The notes under the pieces are model-generated. The model ran no database searches and was not told the DNA's origin. It was given only the letters and a program-made list of their open reading frames with translations. A DNA stretch of 64,000 nucleotides from Wallemia ichthyophaga EXF-994 (Eukaryota; Basidiomycota; Wallemiomycetes; Wallemiales; Wallemiaceae). A program made the translations under genes and the position numbers. Positions 56,501-64,000 of the stretch are shown here, one piece after another. Every line of letters begins with the position of its first letter. The first letter of the stretch is position 1. Location of the stretch: the NCBI RefSeq assembly GCF_000400465.1, contig NW_008806277.1:186001-250000 (forward strand). Reading direction: 5' to 3'.

Positions 56501-57712
56501 ATCTTGAGGATCACACACTCCCTTTTGAAGGTCGTTGTTTAGAGTTTGAGGAGTCATATACAAAACCCTCTTTTCCCTTATCTGATAACTGTGAGCGCTG
56601 ATTGTTTTTTTAAAGGACAGCTTACGATAGCTTCACGTTTTTGTTGTGAGACATCACCATACAAGACACTGACATCAGATTGCGGGATACCACAAACGTC
56701 GTGACAAGCTTTGGCCTGTTGATCGACAAGCGGTTCTAATCTCATTCATTTTAATGTTCTTGTAATCTGAGTCAACTTACTCGTTGGTGCTAAGAAGACT
56801 ACTTTGGCAGTAGGGAACCACTTATAGTAGTTCATAATAACTACTCCAGCTATTAGTGTCTAAATCGTTGTCAATTTGGAAAGAAGGGATTTCAAAGCAA
56901 CTCACTTTACCAAGACCAGTTGGAAGCGCGACCAATGTGTTTTGGAAGAGACACTGTGTTGTGATATTGATCTGGTAGTCTCTGATAGGATAGTTTGTAG
57001 GATAAATCCAGCTCTTGACAGCTTGAGGATCGTATCTATGCTTCATCGGTTGTAGCTATAGTTGTTTAGTAGTTGTAGAGGTTCTATACTCGACTTACAG
57101 AGCTAAAAGCGGTTTGGTGAGACAGTGTTACAGGAAAATAAAAAACCACCTACCCTAAGCAAATGTAAGAAAGTTGCAGATAAATTGTGTTAACTTACCT
57201 GTTGATAGCGAGGGGAATTGCTCGAATTCAATTAAATCGTCTTCGATAATCATATCGCCGTCCTCTTCAGCTCTCGCCTTCTGCTTTCTCTGCTTGTTTG
57301 ATTTAGACATAGCCTTGTAGTCCCATTGCTTTTTTGCTCCACTGTGCTCTTTCTGAACCATAACAGGTCGCGGTGGAGGTCGCGACGCGGGAGGTGGCGG
57401 TGCACCCCAAAGTCTCTGCTGAACCAGCCCTTGGGATGATGCTGGGTTATTGTATGAGTTATTTTCAATGCGATCTAATTGCTCCATAGCGTCGTCGTCG
57501 ATGATGATAGGTGAGTTGAAATCCTCACCATAATCGATCGTGCTGTCTATCCCAGCGGTCTGTTCCTCTCTAATTCGATAGTCTTGTATTTGTGGCCGCT
57601 GTTGGTTGAATTGCGATTCAATCAAGTCAGCCTGCTCTAATAGATCGGCATCGTCGAAAGAATCGGAGAAGTCTGAGTTGTCCACTAGACGTAAGATGTT
57701 AGCCTCTTCCAT
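53538..57712 (-). CDS. MPH1: Mph1/FANCM-type DEAH DNA helicase
   Basis: Reverse multi-exon gene, starting [19 protein letters not shown]. Motif [31 protein letters not shown] (56,890-57,000). [11 protein letters not shown] is split by an intron near 56,430-56,460. [16 protein letters not shown] is motif III. The insert domain [23 protein letters not shown] is followed by the motif V-VI part [19 protein letters not shown] and [21 protein letters not shown] (55,190-55,320). A long, basic, Ser/Pro-rich tail (53,538-54,960) is probably disordered with partner motifs. Mph1/FANCM remodels D-loops and stalled forks and suppresses crossover. Confidence 0.94.
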
Positions 57713-57730
57713 ATTGCGGGATATTCGCGC

Positions 57731-58002
57731 TTACTCTGTGCTATCTTGAGGAGCACAAGCACGCGTAGTGGTGGTTCGATTCAACACGCGATTAGGATGG
57801 GATTTGATCAAGTGGAGTAGATTTTGAATCATTTTTGTGTACCTGCAGCAAGTATAAGCTAAATCAATTTATATCGACTCAAATTACTCTCCACCTCTTG
57901 CTCATCTCTCGCATCCAAAAGCGGAGCAATTAATAACAAGGTACGAATGACGTTGGTGTTTACGCGTAGCATGGTCATGAGCCGATAGCATTGAAGCATC
58001 AT
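57731..58002 (-). CDS. Possible small two-exon gene upstream of MPH1
   Basis: An exon MMLQCYRLMTMLRVNTNVIRT continuing LLLIAPLLDARDEQE (58,002-57,895) is followed, after an intron-like stretch ending TTGCTGCAG, by MIQNLLHLIKSHPNRVLNR to the stop at 57,731. Composition looks coding on both sides, but the phases of the obvious donor and acceptor do not agree. It may be one small conserved protein or two chance frames. Confidence 0.25.
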
Positions 58003-58187
58003 CTTACATAAAATCTAATAAATATCGCGTCAAATCCTTCAACGCTCTGAGCACATCTGTGACGTCAGTTTATCGAATCATTTATAAGTTTACAATTATT
58101 TCTTTGAATCAAGAAACTGTCCTTGATATGATTATTCAGGTACAAGAATCTTGAATGTTTGAGTGTATGTACTAATCGATGCATTCT

Positions 58188-60099
58188 TTATTTCATCAAA
58201 TCAACTAAATCGTCAAACGGTGACTTTTGTTGAGGTTGTTGAGGTGGATGAGGTTGGGGATTTGTAAATTGTGCATTAGATGTTGTGGTATTATTGATAT
58301 TGGCGGGTGTGTTCAGTCCTGGTGTTATAGGGCTTTGGGCAGCAGGAGTGTATGGTTGGGAATAGCTGACTGGTGTGCCTGTTGCTGGCCTCATTGCATA
58401 GAGACTCTTTAAAGCTTCATTTGAGCTCAAGTTCATCGCTGGTGGTGATGATACTTGAGCAGGTTGCGTTTGGGATTGCACATCTGCAGATCCTGTAGGG
58501 CCAGGGGATGGTGCAGAAAATAAATCTACTGGAAGTTCACTGCTTGCACCTCCTCCTAGTTGTACTCCAGCATCATTACCTTCGTCGCGTTCAACGTGTT
58601 CGTACTGCAAAGGATCATCGAAGTCAATCAAATTCTGACCTTCACTTCGGTCGTTTGAATTTCCAGATGTGATACCCTTAGATTGAAAGCTTGACTCGTT
58701 AGATTCAACTCTGTGCGTTTCATTATAACTTACTTTTCATTCATTTCAAACTTGGCATCGTAATCACCATTCTTAAAAGCTGTGTATCTGTTTACGACGT
58801 TGTTTATCAAGTCGTTAATCTGCAATAAGCGTTCTGAAGGTAAATTTGTCAAACAGGGGTTTGCACTGACGATATATACTCACCTAGCAAGTCTGGGTCC
58901 GATTCAGATGCATCAGATATCCATTTTTGTAGTTTCGGACTTGCTTGCTTGCAAAGTGATGCTACTTGCTAAGCTGGGGTAAGCTTTATGTGCTTTTGTA
59001 TATAAGTCCTACTCACATCATATGCATCACCACGCACGAGCTTTTCCTGAGTCTGTGCAGCTTGGTCTAGCATATCGTTAAGAAGTATAGCTTTGTGCTG
59101 AACTTTGTCGAGTTCTTTCAATGTTTGTGCGCGATAGTCTGGCTTGCGTTCGTCCTTCAGAGCATTAGCGGTGTATATTTTGTGTTTAAGTGACTCACAA
59201 ATCCAGAAAGCTTTTTCATGAGATCTTGAGCAGCAGCTAAATCTCTTGGTGTACCACGCCTGATAAGTTCTTGCAATTTCTACCAGCCGTCAGGGCGTAT
59301 ATACGCAGAATAATCTATACCTACCGCGGATTGCGCTTCTCTATCTTCCTCTTCTAATTCTTCGGGTGATTTGAGGTTCTAATGCAACGTTAGATATCAT
59401 CGTGCGATACGACTCTTCTTACATCAGTCGCAACGGTTATAGCAGCATTTCTACTCAATTCTGGGAATCTGTAACCTTTATAACCAAGCAATCTCCACAT
59501 GTCTCTAACGTGAACAAGGTCCTCCTTGTGTTTTGAAGTAGTCGCTACGCCATTCTTCCACTCATTGATAAGCTCGAGCGTTTTGCCCATGATTGGACCT
59601 GGATAGGCGGGTGGACGCTCTGGGAACCTACGCACAAGCTCATTGAGGAAGTCTTTTGTCGCTATTTGGAGATGGAAAGGGTAACCACAGTTCTTGACCA
59701 GCACATCAAGTAGCTTGACAAGTGTCAGTCCAATGAAGCTATAAGAGAGCACAAACTCACATGAAGAGCTAGTAGCGCTGATCTAGGGCTTCCCTGATTG
59801 ACATGCCTTAATATCTCAAACGCAGCTTCTCGTGGACTAAGAGGAGCGTGAGATTGACCTACTAATAAGCAACAACTAACCAATTGGATTTTTTGGTATT
59901 GATGTACTCAGCTATTTCCATTTCTAGTTCTTGATTTGGCTGGAAAAGCGTCGTTTCACATGCCATAGCTGAGATTGAACTGAGATTGAGGACGCCGTTT
60001 GATCCGAATCTTACCTATATACGAGGACAGCACATCAGAGGTTCTTGAATTTCTGCCCCAAGGGCTCCCCAGACGACCGAGCGTATTTGGATTAAGCAT
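58188..60099 (-). CDS. GGA-type VHS-GAT clathrin adaptor
   Basis: Multi-exon reverse gene. The probable start MLNPNTLGRLGSPWG (60,099) splices to MACETTLFQPNQELEMEIAEYIN. The VHS domain continues PREAAFEILRHVNQGSPRSALLALH, joined to LLDVLVKNCGYPFHLQIATKDFLNELVRRFPERPP and RDMWRLLGYKGYRFPEL. A GAT region (about 58,740-59,260) and a Pro/Gln/Asn-rich tail ending SPFDDLVDLMK follow. VHS-GAT order is that of fungal GGA proteins, which recruit clathrin at the trans-Golgi with Arf1. I do not see a clear C-terminal GAE ear. The intron near 59,860 is hard to phase (only about 20-32 nt). Confidence 0.8.
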
Positions 60100-60277
60100 C
60101 TTGATGGTGGTAGCGGAGTTGCATGTAAATAAATAAATTACTATCAGGTATACAATCAGAGGTGGTGACCCGGCACCAACGCGAATATGAGTGTGAACAC
60201 TGCAGTAGATAGTGCAACGAGTGCGGCTACTAATCTGCATTACTGTGAGATTGATAATGATATCACGACGCAATAAC

Positions 60278-61480
60278 CTACGCGGTGCGAATGAGTAGGA
60301 GCTTCTTAACATAGGGCTCTTCAATTTCGATAGTCCTGAATGGCGTCGTTTCGCTATGCTTTGTCAGTATTGCTATCGATGACACAACAACGCACCTCTT
60401 GTTAAACAAGACCATAAGAGGGTCGATATTATACTTGAAAGACCAGATGAGAAAGAAAGATATTAAAAAGGGTAAAAGCACCTGTATTCGCATTCGATTA
60501 GCTGGGTAATGAGGCGTAATTGTTGCACACACCCAAACTCGCGTCTTCTGGGGCTTGTAGTCGATGAATATAAAGCAAAAGCCAAGTGCAAAAGCAAACC
60601 AAAGAAGGAAAAGTCCTAAACCGAGTCTTACTAATGATGACATCGGTGTTAAGTTACCAAAACCTTTGGCACGTAAAAATCTGTTCCTAGTTAGCAGTGG
60701 AAAAGCAATATATTACACCACAAACCTGGGAAACACACCACCCTCAAGTGCCCTGAAAATATACTCCTTCTGAGGGTAGAAGAGATCTGGTATATCAGTC
60801 AGCGGCGTATTATGACCAAAGTTTTGTATTCTAAGAGCAGGTGGTAGATAGATTTCCTTGTCACTGCCAGGAGCGAGGTATCTAAAGTAAATGCGCTCAG
60901 CTGAGTCGAACAAATCACCATGGCTAATGACAGCATTTCTAGGTATCGTCGTTGGATTCCTCTTTGAGTCCTTGCGTTTAGAAACCAAAGTATTGACAGA
61001 CTTCTCCGGGTCAAAGTCAGATGTCGATAAGTTCTGCTTGTTTGAGTTGTTTGAGGCGTCGAGTAAGAAATTGTCTAGTGCAACTGGTTGCTCACGGTGA
61101 CCTGATTGAAGGGAAGTTGAGGAACGCGACTGATTGTTGATTGGAGAAGGACTTAGGCGATTGCGATCGAAGTTGTTTGAGGGTTCTGCGAGACCGATGA
61201 GGTTTGAGTATATGGAACCCTTGCTACGCGCGCTACTAAGATATTCCGGCCAGACGTCCTGTATCAGTCTTCCAGATTTCCTGATATCCTTAAAGTAAGC
61301 GCGGCACAGATTCTCGTGTTGCTGTGTGTCTAGCCAGAAATCAAGTGCGTCCTCAGAGCCCTCGCGTTGGAGGAAAAGATAGAGACAGAAAAGATCGACG
61401 GGTGGTTTAGTTTTCCGAGAAAGGACCTCTGCTAGCGTGGGTAGACGCGTCAGTCCAGAGGAGTTCTCTGTGAATTTCAT
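60278..61480 (-). CDS. RAX1: RGS-domain polytopic membrane protein Rax1
   Basis: The first exon has MKFTENSSGLTRLPTLAEVLSR and an RGS-type helical domain (LFLQREGSEDALDFWLDTQQHENLC, RIYFRYLAPGSDKEIYLPP, LFYPQKEYIFRALEGGVFPR), interrupted by a Ser/Asn-rich insert. After an intron at about 60,685-60,729 (GTTTGT donor) it continues NRFLRAKGFGNLTPMSSLVRLGLGLFLLWFAFALGFCFIFIDYKPQKTR. Two more membrane helices and a tail ending in KKLLLIRTA follow. Rax1 with Rax2 marks bud sites or poles at the plasma membrane in yeast. RGS plus three membrane helices is specific to this family. Confidence 0.9.
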
Positions 61481-61640
61481 ATGATGAAGTAAGTTGAAGA
61501 GATGTGCATAACATTCCAGTGGAAATGTAAATAAATTTTGGAGGCAATAAGTCGCACAAGATTACCAGCAGTATCACGCACGAATTCTGTACTTGGGATA
61601 CTCACTCATCTCTCCGTCCTCGTTCTCAGAAACGTCCAAG

Positions 61641-62020
61641 ATGTCAGCATTCAGCAGAGCACTCCCAACGGCGGTAAAAGAAATCAGACTAATTGGATGC
61701 CAAACTGGAAACAGATCAGAGGGATTCAGGTGGGTAATGTATTTATCTCTGCGTAGAATAATCCCAACCGCAACCAGGCAATTCGTACAATCATCCTACC
61801 CTAATCTCAAGCAATCGAATCCACATCTACCAATCCTCGTTCGTGAGGCTGCCGGTGTACCAGCACGTGCATTCGCTAGATTTGGTGGGTAGCCGTGTCC
61901 AAGCACAGGACAGCACTGACAATGACAGAATACGGCTTGGAGAAGAACGTTAGCTTAGATGGATTGTCTGCAGGTGAGGTGACAAAGCAGGTCGAGACGC
62001 TGCTGTCCAAGACCAATTAG
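61641..62020 (+). CDS. NDUFA2: Complex I accessory subunit NDUFA2/B8
   Basis: Three exons (61641-61729, 61778-61884, 61929-62020) encode 95 aa. Conserved line: LPTAVKEIRLIGCQTG, FVQSSYPNLKQSNPHLPILVREAAGVPARAFARFEYG, SLDGLSAGEVTKQVETLL. This is the thioredoxin-like NDUFA2 subunit of mitochondrial complex I (NI-8 in Neurospora). The first conserved Cys (GCQTG) is kept. It is divergent from RAX1, with 160 bp between starts. Confidence 0.93.
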
Positions 62021-62263
62021 ACTGTACTTTTCTTTTGAATATAATGACTTGTTCATTTCTTAGATCCCTAACTGCGGTGATTAGTCTGATACAGATTTCA
62101 ATTTAGTTAATGAAAACAATTTGACAATAGCCCTTATCTTCTCGCTCAGACCCTTTTTGAGAGATAACAAAGGAAACGTAGCAGTAAACAAACCTTTATT
62201 ATTAAAATTTACAGCCCTATCCACCTGTAGAACTCAAATAAATATGATTAACACCCATTTCTT

Positions 62264-63030
62264 ATGTTCGTAAAAGTTTTCATCGCTGTATCTGTCGGTA
62301 GGTGTACTGTTGGAGGTGTTTTATTGACTACAAAACACCTACTAAAGCCTCAACCGTCTTCGCTGCTCCAATTGCATGCTCTGCCTCCTTCAATTCGATC
62401 GTCCAAGGAATCGGCTAGAACCCAGACTTCTACTTCGGCTCTCAACCCTTAAGTGCGAATACTCAAGACTTACAGCTAAAAGCTGATCATATTTCTCAAG
62501 TTGCGTTTACAATCGCGCGTTTAATCACGCGTTTCACTGACAAACGACGCGACTCTGGTGATCAAACAATTGACTTGGTTCTTCAAGTAAACTAACGAGC
62601 AAATCTCTGCTCATGGTACTGAAACTTGTGGTGTTACCCAAAGATGCTTAAAAGTACTTTTCTGAAGATATTTAGGTATTTTCGACCACCTCACACTAAA
62701 ACTCAAGATTGTGGTCGGTGAAGATCTAGTTTTGCCATCCGTGTTCTAGCCAATGGATAACGAAATCGAAGCGACGATTTTTGGTGTATAGTCAGACGTT
62801 ACCAACATTCAACAAATCATAAATGGCGCTCTGAACGACCTGGGTTTTGGTGATGTTGCCAGCCCACTGGAGAAGACGCTGAACGACAAATTTCCAGGGC
62901 TTCTAAACTTAAATGGCAATAAGCTCAACAAGGTTCTTGAAGGCGTGTCCTTTGTTGGTGACCATTTGTTATCGATTGAATTGTGGATAGTCGGGATGAC
63001 TGGGGCAAAATCAGTCACGCTAATGTAATT
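62264..63030 (+). pseudogene. Decayed gene with in-frame stops, family unknown
   Basis: A stretch of coding-like sequence in one frame from about 62,596 (NEQISAHGTETCGVTQRCLK) to 63,030 (GVSFVGDHLLSIELW) is broken by TGA at 62,663, TAG at 62,747 and TAG at 62,789. Further 5', a second segment (DHISQVAFTIARLITRF, then DQTIDLVLQVN) lies in a shifted frame, with the shift around 62,590. A possible signal-peptide start (MFVKVFIAVSV) is at 62,264. It looks like a formerly secreted protein of about 250 aa. I do not recognise the family. Confidence 0.55.
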
Positions 63031-63521
63031 AATTGAATGACATGTAACGATAACCGCCAATTTACTTGGCAAATTGTGACACTTGATCAGCACCGATGGT
63101 CGTGTCTAGGTACGAGGCCTGACATTTTGAGGATTGCACGTCGATCAAGTTGAAGATAATGGAAGGCAATGACTGATAGCTGCAGTCTATGCTTATTTTT
63201 ATTAGCCTGCAGATAAAAGTGGAGGTCTGTCATAGTCTCAGGCGTGTGGGTGTCATTAAGGGATGTCCGCGGGTGCTTTCAGGGAGCAGTATAAATGAAA
63301 AGCGGCTAAATGTGTCAAAGAAAAGACTTTAGCTTCTTAAAATTCTCTGTAAAACCTATGGACGATGTTGAGCAAAGCCACACTCAGCCAAAAGAAGGAA
63401 TGTGGATGAGATTTAATATGTGTGCCAATCGAATCAAATGTATAATCACTCACAATACATCTCCACCCTTACTGCTCTTTATCGTAATTTCCCGACTTCG
63501 TCTTCTCGCCCGTTCATCACT
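63031..63521. other. Intergenic region upstream of RSM24
   Basis: About 490 bp between the decayed gene and the next start. Small open frames only, and no RNA gene or repeat recognised. Confidence 0.5.
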
Positions 63522-64000
63522 ATGATAAAGAACTTGCGCTGCTTTGGTACATCTTGCAGGACGCAGGCTGTGCTTGGTCCGAAAGGAGCGCAAAATCAAG
63601 TTTATCGCTGGGAGAGCTCCAAGCCAGACGATAGCGCAACTCCAAAGCTTGAGATTGAGAGTAAGCGGAGATGGCTGGCATATATGCGCATGGAAGAGTT
63701 TGAGCTGCCAAAGCTAGAGAGTGCGTTGTTTCATGTTATAGAATACCTCTGACATGCATTAGAATACAAAAAGGAATTCGTACCGCCAGCCGACGACCAA
63801 GTTGTAAAGGTGAGGACACTCGAATATCTCAATCAAAAGCCACACCCAGCATCCGTGAAATCTGTCATTTCCGTTAAAATCAAAGATCTTCCTCTCACGG
63901 ATGGATCGTGTAAGCACAAGGCTAAACTTCTCGCAGGCCCTCGCTGGTCAGGGCCACAATCAAGCATATTAAATGGCAAACTTATAGAAGATATTGACGG
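63522..64000 (+). CDS. RSM24: Mitochondrial small ribosomal subunit protein mS35, 3'-partial
   Basis: Two exons visible (63522-63720, 63763 to the window edge). MIKNLRCFGTSCRTQAVLG is a basic mitochondrial presequence. Then comes RRWLAYMRMEEFELPKLE, joined to KYKKEFVPPADDQVVKVRTLEYLN, HPASVKSVISVKIKDL and HKAKLLAGPRW. The FVPP, HP..K...V...DL and LLAGPR elements mark the mS35 (MRPS35/Rsm24) domain. The gene continues beyond position 64,000. Confidence 0.88.

Noticed and set aside
57760-57800. Possible tRNA T-arm (GGTTCGATTC)
   Set aside because: No matching acceptor, D or anticodon stems could be built around it.

Overview
This window is nuclear DNA of a compact-genome fungus, most likely a basidiomycete of the Wallemia type. 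The reasons are eukaryotic genes with very short introns (about 45-60 nt, GTNNGT donors, a CTAAC/CTGAC branch point close to the acceptor), gene starts and ends that nearly touch or overlap, and fungal-specific genes (RAX1, RPA34, a PMP3 of the MPFT type, SPT23/MGA2, fungal GGA). The genus is an inference from style, not from a search. No rRNA, convincing tRNA, CRISPR array or intact transposon was seen.

Layout. 1-8.7 kb: ARMH3-like protein (runs off the left edge), a small membrane protein, DUF423/TMEM256 head-to-head with COX17, spliceosomal SF3A1, and a TBL1/SIF2-type LisH-WD40 corepressor. 9.1-20.2 kb: a coiled-coil protein, mitoribosomal RSM22, a C2H2 zinc-finger factor, GGPP synthase head-to-head with RSM27, PMP3, PRPP synthetase, and a probable Pol I subunit RPA34. 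20.2-24.3 kb: a tandem segmental duplication of about 2 kb. It made two KRE9/KNH1-like GPI-protein genes and left a relic of the RPL28 3' end (and apparently of the RPA34 5' end) at the junction. 24.2-29.6 kb: RPL28 with an unusually long structured intron, a DUF89/ARMT1 phosphatase, an NR2C2AP-like protein, exosome RRP41, and a PPPDE-thioredoxin-like protein that lacks both signature cysteines.

29.6-38.1 kb is an 8.5-kb gene-free interval. It holds a near-perfect inverted repeat: two 1,603-bp arms (31,409-33,011 and 34,091-35,693) around a 1,079-bp A/T-rich core. This is the architecture of inverted-repeat regional centromeres known from some ascomycete yeasts and is the main discovery candidate here.

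38.1-64 kb returns to dense genes: MTAP (MEU1) and GDP-mannose transporter VRG4 head-to-head with micro-exons, NAC-alpha (EGD2), a septin, SPT23/MGA2, an FAD amine-oxidase-like protein, a PPR-like protein, CDC25, a coiled-coil protein, MPH1/FANCM helicase, GGA adaptor, RAX1, complex I NDUFA2, a decayed gene, and mitoribosomal RSM24 (runs off the right edge).

Most genes are single-copy housekeeping functions: mitochondrial translation and respiration (RSM22, RSM27, RSM24, COX17, NDUFA2), RNA processing, cell cycle and DNA repair. They do not form one pathway.
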